From NCBI GenBank assembly GCA_017419065.1, contig JAFOMB010000238.1, forward strand, positions 1 to 11,825: DNA of 11,825 bases. The letters run 5' to 3'. Position numbers and translations under genes: made by a program. Positions 1-6,832 of the stretch are shown here, piece by piece; positions within the stretch are counted from its first letter, which is position 1, and every line of letters starts with the position of its first letter. Source of the stretch: Erysipelotrichaceae bacterium. GTDB lineage: Bacteria > Bacillota_I > Bacilli_A > Erysipelotrichales > Erysipelotrichaceae. A model generated the notes under the pieces. The model had not been told where the DNA came from. It saw only the letters and a list, made by a program, of their open reading frames with translations, and ran no database searches.

Positions 1-2025
1 CAGGCGGAGATTTTCTTCTATCTCTCCGCGGAAACAATCGAGGAAGACTGGCGGAACTGTGTCCCTTATCCGGGAAGTCTCTTCATCGTCGGAGACCCGA
101 AGCAGTCCATCTACCGCTTCCGCAATGCGGATATCGCCTCCTTCAAGAGAGTCGGAGAGATGTTTGAAAAAGAGGGCTGTTCCTCATTGAAACTGAATAC
201 GAACTTCCGTTCTGCGCCATCTGTCTGCGACTGGTTCCGCGAGACCTTCCGGAAGATCCTGAGCGAAGATACAGAAGACCAGTGTGCTTTTGAAGACATC
301 TACGCCGGAAGAAAGGAAGACACGGAAGGGACGCTGTGCGGGGTCTATTCCTATCCTGTCAACAAAGACAAAGGAAAGAAGAACGATGAAGACAGGAAGA
401 TCGTCGAGATCATCCGCCGCCTTGTGAACAACGACGCCATCCTGATACAGGATCGAGGTCAGAGAAGAAAGATCCGCTATGGCGATTTCATGATCATCAC
501 CGAGAAGAAGGCCTCCACCTCCGAGATCGGGGCCATCCTCCACAAGGAGGGGATCGCCTGCCGCATCGAGGGAGACATGTCCCTGAAAGACTGTCCGGCC
601 TTACTGGATGTGATCGCCATCTACGGGGCTGCCGTCAGGAAGGATTCGAGGAAATACGCCGCTGCTATGGCCAAGGCTGCCTGCTTCGGCTATGAAGATA
701 AAGAACTCTATCCTCTTCTGGAAGACATGACGAAAGAAGAAGTGCCGGAAGATTCTCTGGAAGCTTTACGGCGAAGCCTCATTGCGAAGAAAGACAGCTG
801 TTCCCCATCGGCACTGTTCAAGAAAGCAGCCGATGAAGCGGAAGTGTTCGCCAAGAGCGATCCTTCCAATATCGAATACTTTTACTATGTCCTCTCGCTT
901 TTACGGGACGGGGAAAAGAACGGGACCATCCTCTCCCATGAGGACGCCCTGGAATATCTCGAAGGATTAAGGGACGGCGAAGAGAAACTGGAGCGCTGCG
1001 GGGTCCTCTACGAATCCCAGGACAGGGTCCATATCGCCAATGTCCACAAGGTCAAAGGCCTCCAGAACAAGATCGTCATCCTGGCCTCTCCGCAAAAGAA
1101 AAGAGCCAGGGAAGCGGACATGCGTACGGAATATGAAGACGGACCGGAAACTGTCTTCTTCAACCTGACCATCAGCGGAAACAAGAAGATCAAGACTTCC
1201 TATGCGGAAGAACGCAGGGAGAAGGAAGCGGTCAGTGCGGAAGCGGAGAAGGACAGGATCCTCTATGTCGCCGCGACGAGAGCTGAAAAAGTCCTGATCA
1301 TCGCCGACCTCTATCATGACGGATCCCGGGAGGAATCCTCCTGGTCCAAACTGCTGGAAGCAGGTCCGCATGAAGACATACTCTCTCTGACAGAAAACTC
1401 CTATGGTAAGGTGAAGGGAAGAGAAAAGATCGACGCGAAGGACCTCTATGAACTGGCGAAAAAGGAAGATATCCGGAAGGACTATGAGAATACTTCTTCC
1501 TACCGTCTGCTGGCACCGAGCCGTCTGGACGAAGAGATCAAGGGAGACTACGAAGGGGGAAGCGGAAAGAGAGATCCGAAGCTCATCGGATCGCTCGTCC
1601 ACAAGCTCATGGAAGATCTCGTCTCCTCAAAGGGAAGACTTGATAAAGAGAATCTGATCCAGGCAGCACTGTCCTCTCTGGCTGAAGAGGATGACGGCTA
1701 CTATAGAAACATCCTAAACGATGTCTATGAAACGATCGCAACCGGCGGCTATCCTCAGGAAGAAGGGGAAGGGGATATCCTGAGACTCCTTCTGGAAGCA
1801 GAGGAAGTCTATACCGAAGTGCCATTCTCCTATCGGGAGGGAAGAGACGTATGGAACGGCGTCATTGACGTCCTGTATCGAAAAGAAGGCCTCTGGCACA
1901 TCGTAGACTACAAGACAGACCATGAGTATCAGGCACACGAAACGCAGCTCAGCGCCTACGAAAAGGCCGTAGAGAGGCTTTTGGGAGTAAAGGCTGACGC
2001 CCGTATCTACCACATCCCGATATAA
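1..2025 (+). CDS. AddA/RecB-type UvrD-family helicase-nuclease, C-terminal 674 residues (5' truncated)
   Basis: The frame is open from base 1, so the gene starts upstream and the Walker A and B motifs are missing. Numbering from the first codon: helicase motif III GDPKQSIYRFR is at residues 31-41, motif IV LNTNFRS at 65-71, motif V HKVKGLQ at 349-355 and motif VI LYVAATRAE at 421-429. A PD-(D/E)XK nuclease domain follows: H534 in SLVHKL, D623 in GVIDVL, the VDYKTD motif (D636, K638) and QLSAY at 649-653. This order is that of AddA and RecB, which unwind double-strand DNA ends and degrade them to prepare recombination in the cytoplasm. In Bacillota the usual form is AddA, and an addB neighbour would be expected upstream. 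Motifs III to V are closer together than I would expect for a classical AddA, so a shorter RecB-like or stand-alone helicase-nuclease is possible. All visible catalytic residues are intact. Confidence 0.88.
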   Translation, partial: QAEIFFYLSAETIEEDWRNCVPYPGSLFIVGDPKQSIYRFRNADIASFKRVGEMFEKEGCSSLKLNTNFRSAPSVCDWFRETFRKILSEDTEDQCAFEDIYAGRKEDTEGTLCGVYSYPVNKDKGKKNDEDRKIVEIIRRLVNNDAILIQDRGQRRKIRYGDFMIITEKKASTSEIGAILHKEGIACRIEGDMSLKDCPALLDVIAIYGAAVRKDSRKYAAAMAKAACFGYEDKELYPLLEDMTKEEVPEDSLEALRRSLIAKKDSCSPSALFKKAADEAEVFAKSDPSNIEYFYYVLSLLRDGEKNGTILSHEDALEYLEGLRDGEEKLERCGVLYESQDRVHIANVHKVKGLQNKIVILASPQKKRAREADMRTEYEDGPETVFFNLTISGNKKIKTSYAEERREKEAVSAEAEKDRILYVAATRAEKVLIIADLYHDGSREESSWSKLLEAGPHEDILSLTENSYGKVKGREKIDAKDLYELAKKEDIRKDYENTSSYRLLAPSRLDEEIKGDYEGGSGKRDPKLIGSLVHKLMEDLVSSKGRLDKENLIQAALSSLAEEDDGYYRNILNDVYETIATGGYPQEEGEGDILRLLLEAEEVYTEVPFSYREGRDVWNGVIDVLYRKEGLWHIVDYKTDHEYQAHETQLSAYEKAVERLLGVKADARIYHIPI

Positions 2026-2061
2026 AAGACGATGCAGGGGATGATACAGGAGAACTTGGAT

Positions 2062-2067
2062 TATAAT
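2062..2067 (+). promoter_or_regulatory. Consensus -10 box (TATAAT) ahead of the 76-aa gene
   Basis: TATAAT lies in the 60-base gap after the helicase-nuclease gene, and a start point around 2074 would fall at the ribosome site AGGAGG (2075-2080). I see no good -35 at 16-18 bases upstream, so this could be chance. If real, the small gene has its own very short-leader transcript as well as possible read-through from upstream. Confidence 0.35.
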
Positions 2068-2085
2068 TAGTGACAGGAGGGGAAT

Positions 2086-2316
2086 ATGCTGGACCCAAAT
2101 ACAAAAGAACTCTATCTCATCAGAAAGAAGGAAGACCACGGGGAAGTCATCCACATCAATGTCGATGTCATCAACAAGTTCGTCATCCGCGGGGTGACAG
2201 ACTATGGCGAAAACATCACGATGGTGACGGATATCGAAAACCTGCACTTCCAGTCGAAGGAAGAGGCAGCTGCCTATCTGAAGTCTGAGGGATTTGAAAA
2301 CATCATTGAAAAGTAA
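2086..2316 (+). CDS. Small protein of unknown function (76 aa)
   Basis: I do not recognise this family. The start is well set: AGGAGG at 2075-2080 is 5 bases before ATG. The product is small, soluble and charged, without a signal peptide or membrane helix. The first 50 residues look like alternating beta strands (ELYLIRK, EVIHINVDVINKFVI, NITMVTDI) and the end like one helix (KEEAAAYLKSEGF). It begins 60 bases after the helicase-nuclease gene on the same strand, and its stop codon overlaps the terminator stem. A shared transcript with the repair gene is possible, but there is no other evidence of a link in function. Confidence 0.75.
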   Translation: MLDPNTKELYLIRKKEDHGEVIHINVDVINKFVIRGVTDYGENITMVTDIENLHFQSKEEAAAYLKSEGFENIIEK

Positions 2317-2339
2317 AAGACTACCACGTAGTCTTTTTT
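2315..2339. terminator. Bidirectional intrinsic terminator shared by two convergent genes
   Basis: A perfect 10-bp stem (AAAAGACTAC, 2315-2324) with a CAC loop pairs with GTAGTCTTTT (2328-2337), and the T-run continues to 2339. On the minus strand the same stem is followed by an interrupted T-tract. The TAA of the plus-strand gene (2314-2316) overlaps the stem. On the minus strand the last codons (Lys-Lys-Thr-Thr-Trp) and the TAG (2323-2321) of the opposing gene lie inside it. Confidence 0.88.
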
Positions 2340-2824
2340 ACTGCCTGTACAGCTTTTTCTATCCTGTCGTCTTTTCTCTCTTCATCCGTAAAGGAGGCAA
2401 GAGACAGGATGGTCTTTTTCATCTCCGGAAGCAGTTCAGGGCATTCTCTTCTGCAAAGATGAAGAAGTCCGTCTTTTCTCGAAGCGGTCGTTCCCAGGAA
2501 ACCTTCCAGGACGATCACTCTGTGATGGGGATCTAAGATCCCGTTATTAAGACAGAGGAGGAGTCTTTCAAGATAAGGTTTCTTTGGACAGAGACGGTTA
2601 TCCAGGACGGTATGGAGTCTTGTGAGACAGTACCAGTCATCCTTTGAGGAAGGATCATACTTGTTTAAAAGAGAGTCCGCGAGCTCTTCCAGCCATTCTC
2701 TCTTCGTATCATCGGAGATGGACAGACTCCTGAATTCGTTGTGTTTCGAAGGGTCATCATGGTCCATGAAGAAAGAGCTTCCGCAGTAGTCCTGATAATA
2801 ACGTTTCGCTTCCTGAAGCTCCAT
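2321..2824 (-). CDS. Uncharacterised 167-aa soluble protein
   Basis: I do not recognise this family. From ATG at 2824 it encodes 167 residues; a GTG at 2830 in the same frame would add two. No Shine-Dalgarno sequence precedes either start. A good extended -10 box at 2839-2831 would place transcription start at about 2824, so I chose the ATG and suspect a leaderless or near-leaderless message. The protein is polar, mostly helical by composition, and rich in charged residues and Leu, with no membrane segment. Its second half (LLLCLNNGILDPHHRVIVLEG and onward) could be a few HEAT-like helical hairpins, but this is only an impression. Codon use is like its neighbours. It ends inside the shared hairpin with the 76-aa gene, 4 bases from that gene's stop. 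Confidence 0.65.
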   Translation of the reverse strand: MELQEAKRYYQDYCGSSFFMDHDDPSKHNEFRSLSISDDTKREWLEELADSLLNKYDPSSKDDWYCLTRLHTVLDNRLCPKKPYLERLLLCLNNGILDPHHRVIVLEGFLGTTASRKDGLLHLCRRECPELLPEMKKTILSLASFTDEERKDDRIEKAVQAVKKTTW

Positions 2825-2830
2825 AAACAC

Positions 2831-2839
2831 ATCATAGCA
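2831..2839 (-). promoter_or_regulatory. Extended -10 promoter (TGcTATGAT) for the 167-aa gene
   Basis: Read on the minus strand, TG-C-TATGAT fits an extended -10 element. The expected start point, about 7 bases on, coincides with the ATG at 2824. The region where a -35 would lie covers the opposing promoter's -10 box. Confidence 0.5.
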
Positions 2840-2846
2840 CAGAGTT

Positions 2847-2855
2847 TGCTACAAT
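2847..2855 (+). promoter_or_regulatory. Extended -10 promoter (TGcTACAAT) for the M48 peptidase gene
   Basis: TG-C-TACAAT lies 30 bases before the M48 start codon, giving an mRNA start near 2862 and a leader of about 23 bases that contains GGGAGG (2872-2877), 7 bases before ATG. No convincing -35 is visible, as is acceptable for an extended -10 promoter. It overlaps the divergent promoter at 2831-2839, so one RNA polymerase should exclude the other. Confidence 0.55.
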
Positions 2856-2884
2856 GATTATAGGGAGAATAGGGAGGATACTGT

Positions 2885-4231
2885 ATGCCTATCGACAAAA
2901 ATGTCTTTCTGCATGAAACAGATAAGACGGCATTAAAAGCTCTGGAATCCCTGCCGGGATTCTCCTCTGTCGTCAAGGCCTTCATGAGCGGATGGAATGA
3001 AAAGCTCATGTATATCGAAAATATGGCGACGAATGTGCGTATCTCCGATGATCAGCTGAAGAGATACAAGGACATGCTGGGACCGATCTGCACGAAGCTG
3101 GGGATCGAGGAACCGGAACTCTTCCTGAGACTCGATGTGCGTCCGAATGCCTGGACCTACGGAGAGAAGAAGCCGTATATCGTCATCACTTCCGGACTTC
3201 TTGAAACACTGCCGGAAGAGCTGATCCCGACAGTCCTGGCGCATGAGTGCGGTCATATCGCCTGCCACCATGTCTTATACAGGACGATGGGGACGATGAT
3301 CCTCAACGGTCTTTTCACAGCTTTTCCTCTGACAGCGGTCGCAGTGCTCCCTTTGAAAGCGGCCTTTGCCTACTGGATGAGATGCAGCGAATACTCTGCC
3401 GACAGGGCAGCGATCCTGTGCGACGGCACTGATGAGAAGCTCGTGCAGATGTGCATGCGCTTTGCGGGCTTTACCAGGGATGTCGAAGGGGAAATGAATC
3501 TCGATGCCTTTATGAAACAGGCGGAAGAGTATCGGGAACTCATACAGAGCGATAAGGTAAACAAGGCCATGGAGTTCATGAAGTACTCCTTCAGCGATCA
3601 TCCGCTCAATGCGGTGAGAGCCTATGAAGCCAGAAGCTGGCGGAATACCGAGGCCTTTGAAAAATCACAGCGCTACTTTGAAGCCTATCAGAGAGGTGAA
3701 GCACCGGAAGAATTCCCGCTCGATGTCGATGTGCACTCTCTGATCGGAAGAGATGTGAAGGAAGCGGAAGAGAGTTTCCGGAAGAAGGGCTTTAGAAACA
3801 TCTCTCTGGAAAGAGATACCGCGAGATCGCTCTTCGGAAGAAACGACACGGTCACGAAGATCACCGTTGGCTCCAACAGCGACGCTCAGGAGGGAGACTG
3901 GGTGAACTATGACACACCGATCATCCTCCGTTACTACCTGCCATACAGCGATGAGGAAGTGAGAGCCATGCATCCGGGAGAGATCCGCATGCCGTACAGC
4001 TCGAACTTCTTCACCGGGAAGAAGAAAGATGACGTCTGTGCCTACCTGGAGAAGATGGGCTTCGACTATGTCACGACCGAGGCCGTCTATGATGTCCCGG
4101 CTGAAGGGAACTGGTCTTTAGGAAGGGTCATACGCCTGGAAGGAGATGTCCCGTCCTTTGAAAGAGGGGACTGGCTGAAGGCAGATACCTTCTTCAAAGT
4201 CGTCTATCATGAAAGAAAAGAGCTGAACTGA
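2885..4231 (+). CDS. M48-family zinc metallopeptidase with two C-terminal PASTA-like modules
   Basis: The 448-residue product has the gluzincin signature HECGH at 120-124 (zinc ligands H120 and H124, catalytic E121), a third-ligand motif SEYSAD at 168-173 (E169), and the downstream SDHPLNAVR (237-245) usual in M48 enzymes. A hydrophobic segment at about 135-163 lies between the two zinc motifs and may be membrane-embedded, as in HtpX/Ste24-like relatives. The N-terminus (1-115) is soluble with no signal peptide. After the peptidase come two similar modules, about 285-351 and 375-441. Each has a Gly-x-x-x-x-Asp/Glu-Ala helix, a GF strand, a basic or acidic strand and a final strand ending in hydrophobic-Tyr. 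This pattern resembles PASTA domains, which usually bind peptidoglycan or mediate contacts. A role in membrane-linked protein quality control is the family norm; the substrate is unknown. GGGAGG, 7 bases upstream, sets the start. Confidence 0.87.
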   Translation: MPIDKNVFLHETDKTALKALESLPGFSSVVKAFMSGWNEKLMYIENMATNVRISDDQLKRYKDMLGPICTKLGIEEPELFLRLDVRPNAWTYGEKKPYIVITSGLLETLPEELIPTVLAHECGHIACHHVLYRTMGTMILNGLFTAFPLTAVAVLPLKAAFAYWMRCSEYSADRAAILCDGTDEKLVQMCMRFAGFTRDVEGEMNLDAFMKQAEEYRELIQSDKVNKAMEFMKYSFSDHPLNAVRAYEARSWRNTEAFEKSQRYFEAYQRGEAPEEFPLDVDVHSLIGRDVKEAEESFRKKGFRNISLERDTARSLFGRNDTVTKITVGSNSDAQEGDWVNYDTPIILRYYLPYSDEEVRAMHPGEIRMPYSSNFFTGKKKDDVCAYLEKMGFDYVTTEAVYDVPAEGNWSLGRVIRLEGDVPSFERGDWLKADTFFKVVYHERKELN

Positions 4232-4244
4232 TTCAGCTCTTTTT
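4216..4244 (+). terminator. Intrinsic terminator of the M48 gene, stop codon in its loop
   Basis: A perfect 12-bp stem, AAAAGAGCTGAA (4216-4227) with TTCAGCTCTTTT (4232-4243), has the tetraloop CTGA and ends in five T. The loop contains the TGA stop (4229-4231), so the left arm encodes the last four residues. Confidence 0.9.
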
Positions 4245-4259
4245 CAAGTTATACTTGAA
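4243..4259. promoter_or_regulatory. 17-bp perfect palindrome, candidate operator/promoter of the XRE-HD gene
   Basis: TTCAAGT-TAT-ACTTGAA is a perfect inverted repeat of 7-bp arms with a 3-bp spacer. It lies directly after the M48 terminator and 80 bases before a gene that encodes an XRE-type DNA-binding domain. It contains TATACT (4250-4255), a plausible -10 box, though no good -35 is seen. Size and symmetry fit a site for a dimeric helix-turn-helix protein, so self-regulation is an attractive inference. A weaker hairpin (CTGCC 4277-4281 with GGCAG 4291-4295) lies in the leader. Confidence 0.45.
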
Positions 4260-4339
4260 TTAGAAAAGGAAAGTTCCTGCCGGACATGCTGGCAGAGGAC
4301 GAAGGACGGCGTTAGGATGATGATGCAGGAGGTAAGTGT

Positions 4340-5152
4340 ATGACAACAGGTGATAAAATCAGGAAAAACCGCAAGGATAAGGGTTACTCTCAGGAACAGC
4401 TCGCGGAGCTGCTCGGTGTGAGTTTTCAGGCAGTCTCCTCCTGGGAAAGGGATGAATTCCTCCCGGAAACAGGACGTCTGAAGGAACTCTGCCGTATTCT
4501 CGACATGTCTCCGTCTTATCTTCTCAGGGATGACGCGGAACTCGATACACAAAAGGAACTCTTCGACTGGAAGAGGATGAAAACCTTCATCAAAACTTCC
4601 GCGAAAAACTACGGGCTCAGGGAGTGCGCGAAAGCACTGGACTATGCGGAGGAAGCCCATAAAAACCAGCTCCGCAAAAAGTCGGACACGCCTTACATCT
4701 ACCATCCATTCAATATGACCTGCCATCTGCTGGCCATGGGAATCCGGGAGGATGACATCCTGGCAGCCACGCTTCTCCACGATGTCGTGGAGGACTGCGG
4801 GGAAAAGGCGGAGGACCTGCCGTTTTCTGAGGAAGTAAAACACCTCGTAAGTCTGCTGAGCTTCGACAAGGGAAGCCAGAAAAGCCGCAAGGAAAAGCTC
4901 GATGAGTATTATGAAAGGATCGGAAAGGATCCAAAGGCTTCTCTCATAAAATGCACGGACCGCTGCAACAACCTCACCACCATGGCCTGGGGACTGGATG
5001 TCTCCAGACAGCTGCGCATGATACGGGAAAGCGAGGAGTACATACTGCCGCTTCTCAAAGTCGTCAAAAAGGAACCGGCATATAATGACGCGGCGTGGTT
5101 ATTGACTTACCAAATCGAAAGCATGCTGGAAATATACAAGAACCTGCTGTAA
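4340..5152 (+). CDS. XRE helix-turn-helix protein fused to a RelA/SpoT-type HD (alarmone hydrolase-like) domain
   Basis: Residues 4-63 form an XRE/Cro-type helix-turn-helix (IRKNRKDKGYSQEQLAELLG, then VSFQAVSSWERDEFLP). After a short linker, residues 80-270 form an HD metal-dependent phosphohydrolase domain of the RelA/SpoT/MESH1 kind. It has AHKNQLRKK at 106-114 and YIYHP (H122), then LLHDVVED (H147, D148, E151, D152) and KCTDRCNNL (D207, N211). These match, in order and spacing, the metal ligands and catalytic residues of the (p)ppGpp hydrolase domain (H53, H77, D78, E81, D82, D144 and N148 in the streptococcal Rel protein). No synthetase domain is present. The likely reaction is removal of the 3'-pyrophosphate from (p)ppGpp or a related nucleotide; whether DNA binding senses this is inference. 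AGGAGG at 4327-4332 sets the start. The gene stands alone between terminators. Confidence 0.85.
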   Translation: MTTGDKIRKNRKDKGYSQEQLAELLGVSFQAVSSWERDEFLPETGRLKELCRILDMSPSYLLRDDAELDTQKELFDWKRMKTFIKTSAKNYGLRECAKALDYAEEAHKNQLRKKSDTPYIYHPFNMTCHLLAMGIREDDILAATLLHDVVEDCGEKAEDLPFSEEVKHLVSLLSFDKGSQKSRKEKLDEYYERIGKDPKASLIKCTDRCNNLTTMAWGLDVSRQLRMIRESEEYILPLLKVVKKEPAYNDAAWLLTYQIESMLEIYKNLL

Positions 5153-5155
5153 GAA

Positions 5156-5177
5156 AAAGAGCTCGTGAGAGCTCTTT
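5156..5177. terminator. Bidirectional terminator between the XRE-HD and aldo/keto reductase genes
   Basis: A perfect 9-bp stem AAAGAGCTC / GAGCTCTTT has a GTGA loop on the plus strand (a GNRA tetraloop). The T-tract is longer on the minus strand (TTTTTCTT), so it probably ends the reductase transcript more strongly than the XRE-HD one. It lies 3 bases after one stop codon and 2 bases after the other. Confidence 0.85.
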
Positions 5178-5179
5178 CC

Positions 5180-6304
5180 TTATTCTTCGAGGGACGCTGC
5201 TGCCTTTTCCAGCCACTCCGTGATGTGGATGTGCTGCGGGCAGGCATCTTCACACTGCAGGCAGTGGATGCAGTCGGAAGCCTTTCCGGCATTCGCCGTG
5301 ACCTGTCTGTATTTTCTCTTGGCGTCATCCGTGAGGCCGTAGACCAGATCTCTGTTCATGGCAGCGAAGATGTCCGGGATCGGGATGGACATCGGACAGC
5401 CGTCGGTACAGTAGTGGCAGGCCGTACAAGGGATCTGCGGGATAGAAGCGAGGATCTCCTGGGCCTTGGCGATGACGGCCTGTTCCCTTTCATCCAGCGG
5501 CTTGAAGTTGCCCATGTAGGAGGTGTTGTCTTCCATCTGGGCGACATTGGACATACCGGATAAGACGACCATGACCTGATCGAGGGAAGCGACATAGCGG
5601 ATCGCCCAGGACGGGACAGACATGTCCGGTGCTTCACTCTTGAAGAGATCGACGATCTGCTTCGGCGGATTGGCCAGAGTACCGCCCTTGACCGGCTCCA
5701 TGACGATGACCGGCTTGTTGTGCTTGACACAGACTTCATAGTTGGCACGGCTCTGGACATTCGGATCGTTCCAGTCAGCCCAATTGATCTGCAGCTGGAC
5801 GACTTCGACATCCGGGTGATCGGCCAGAAGCTTATCGAGGACTTCCGGAGAATCGTGGAAGGAGAAACCGTAGTGTCTGATCTTTCCTTCTTCCTTTGCC
5901 TGTTTGACGAAATCCCAGAGTCCGTACTTGTCGTAGTTCGGGATGTTGTTGGCAGAGAGTGCGTGGAGGAGATAGAAATCGAAATAGCCGGCTCCGGTCC
6001 TCTCCAGGGAGATGTCCAGTTCCTTTTTCGCTTCTTCTGCGGATTTGACGGCCCAGTCACCGGCGTTGAGTTTGGATGTCAGGTAGTAGCTCTCACGCGG
6101 ATGTCTTTCTACAAGGGCCTTTCTGATAGCTTCTTCACTGCCGTTGTAGACATAGGCAGTATCGAAATACTTGAGTCCTGCTTCCAGAAAGCGGTCGACC
6201 ATCTGAGAGGTCTGCGGGACATCGATGCTGCCGTCTTCGTTTTTCGGCAGTCTCATGAGTCCGAAGCCGAGCTTCGGAATGTCCATTCCAAAGAAATTCT
6301 TCAT
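5180..6304 (-). CDS. Aldo/keto reductase with C-terminal two-[4Fe-4S] ferredoxin-like domain
   Basis: The 374-residue protein starts with the AKR barrel signature (KLGFGLMRLP, 11-20). The full catalytic tetrad is visible: D48 in YFDTAYVYN, Y53, K78 in LTSKLN and H114 in YLLHAL. The C-terminus carries two four-cysteine sets, C293/C296/C299/C303 (CTACHYCTDGCP) and C345/C348/C351/C355 (CIHCLQCEDACP), the pattern for two [4Fe-4S] clusters. This fused form is widespread in anaerobic Bacillota. It probably reduces a carbonyl substrate in the cytoplasm, with electrons relayed through the clusters, but the natural substrate is not known. AGGAGG lies 7 bases before ATG on the minus strand, and the gene appears to be a single-gene unit. 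The full length is present with no broken residue. Confidence 0.95.
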   Translation of the reverse strand: MKNFFGMDIPKLGFGLMRLPKNEDGSIDVPQTSQMVDRFLEAGLKYFDTAYVYNGSEEAIRKALVERHPRESYYLTSKLNAGDWAVKSAEEAKKELDISLERTGAGYFDFYLLHALSANNIPNYDKYGLWDFVKQAKEEGKIRHYGFSFHDSPEVLDKLLADHPDVEVVQLQINWADWNDPNVQSRANYEVCVKHNKPVIVMEPVKGGTLANPPKQIVDLFKSEAPDMSVPSWAIRYVASLDQVMVVLSGMSNVAQMEDNTSYMGNFKPLDEREQAVIAKAQEILASIPQIPCTACHYCTDGCPMSIPIPDIFAAMNRDLVYGLTDDAKRKYRQVTANAGKASDCIHCLQCEDACPQHIHITEWLEKAAASLEE

Positions 6305-6330
6305 ACTTATCCTCCTGTATCTTCTTTTTC

Positions 6331-6339
6331 AGTATAGCA
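6331..6339 (-). promoter_or_regulatory. Extended -10 promoter (TGcTATACT) of the aldo/keto reductase gene
   Basis: On the minus strand TG-C-TATACT lies 27 bases before the start codon, giving a leader of about 20 bases that carries AGGAGG. The -35 region (6354-6359) is weak, so the extended -10 would do most of the work. Confidence 0.55.
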
Positions 6340-6360
6340 TCTTCTTTACTTCTCTTACCT

Positions 6361-6374
6361 GTGTCATGAGACAC
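6361..6374. promoter_or_regulatory. Short inverted repeat GTGTC-N4-GACAC upstream of the AKR promoter
   Basis: Perfect 5-bp arms with the spacer ATGA lie just upstream of the expected -35 region, roughly 44 bases before the predicted transcription start. The position suits an activator or a repressor site. No regulator gene is adjacent, and a 5-bp repeat can arise by chance. Confidence 0.3.
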
Positions 6375-6380
6375 TAAATC

Positions 6381-6404
6381 AAAAAAGAACTCCGGAGAGT
6401 TCTT
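6381..6404 (-). terminator. Intrinsic terminator of the membrane-protein/ABM operon
   Basis: On the minus strand AAGAACTC (6404-6397), loop TCCG, and GAGTTCTT (6392-6385) form a perfect 8-bp stem followed by a run of T. The stop codon TGA (6406-6404) overlaps the first stem base. Confidence 0.85.
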
Positions 6405-6829
6405 CAGAAGAAGAGGGATCTGCTTCTGTGCAGAAGCAGGATGATGAGGATGGAGATGTAGAAGAAAGCCTTGATCAGGGCGAAAGAGGAGATCCTCCCT
6501 TTAAGTTTGAAGGAGACTGAGGCGATGGAGAAGAGGGTGAAACCCAATGCCAGGGCATAGGATGGCATCCCTTTGTGAAGGAAGATGACGAGGGCTGTGA
6601 GGCCCTGGACGATACCGACGATAAAAGTCACCAGACCCATCTTCTTCGCGAAGGCCTTTTTCTTTTCCGGATCGGACAGCTTCGAAAGGGTCCTGTCGGA
6701 GAGCTCTAACGGATTGAGCTCTCTTTTCCCGGACATGTATATTAAACCGGTGACCAGGGAGAAGATGCAGAGGACAGAATAGAATATCCCGCTGAGAAAT
6801 AAGAGCGGATGGACAGAGAGCAACGGCAT
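6404..6829 (-). CDS. Four-helix integral membrane protein of unknown function (141 aa)
   Basis: Hydrophobic stretches at about residues 8-32, 65-85, 90-107 and 116-133 predict four membrane helices. A basic and acidic loop (33-64, GKRELNPLELSDRTLSKLSD and on) between helices 1 and 2 is likely cytoplasmic. The C-terminus is short and Arg-rich (HRSRSLFF). I cannot name the family; the layout resembles small DUF3784-like membrane proteins of Bacillota, but this is a weak impression. The start ATG is preceded by AGGAAG, which lies inside the end of the upstream ABM gene; the two genes are 3 bases apart and should be translationally coupled. A stem-loop terminator follows at once. Confidence 0.75.
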   Translation of the reverse strand: MPLLSVHPLLFLSGIFYSVLCIFSLVTGLIYMSGKRELNPLELSDRTLSKLSDPEKKKAFAKKMGLVTFIVGIVQGLTALVIFLHKGMPSYALALGFTLFSIASVSFKLKGRISSFALIKAFFYISILIILLLHRSRSLFF

Positions 6830-6832
6830 GGC

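Noticed and set aside
967..1602. A 211-codon minus-strand frame
   Set aside because: It runs antisense to the helicase-nuclease gene, whose motifs V and VI are intact there; the minus product has no recognisable domain and low-complexity composition.
5356..6060. A 234-codon minus-strand frame in another register
   Set aside because: It overlaps the aldo/keto reductase, which has its full catalytic set; the alternative product is Ser/Arg-rich, typical of an out-of-frame shadow.
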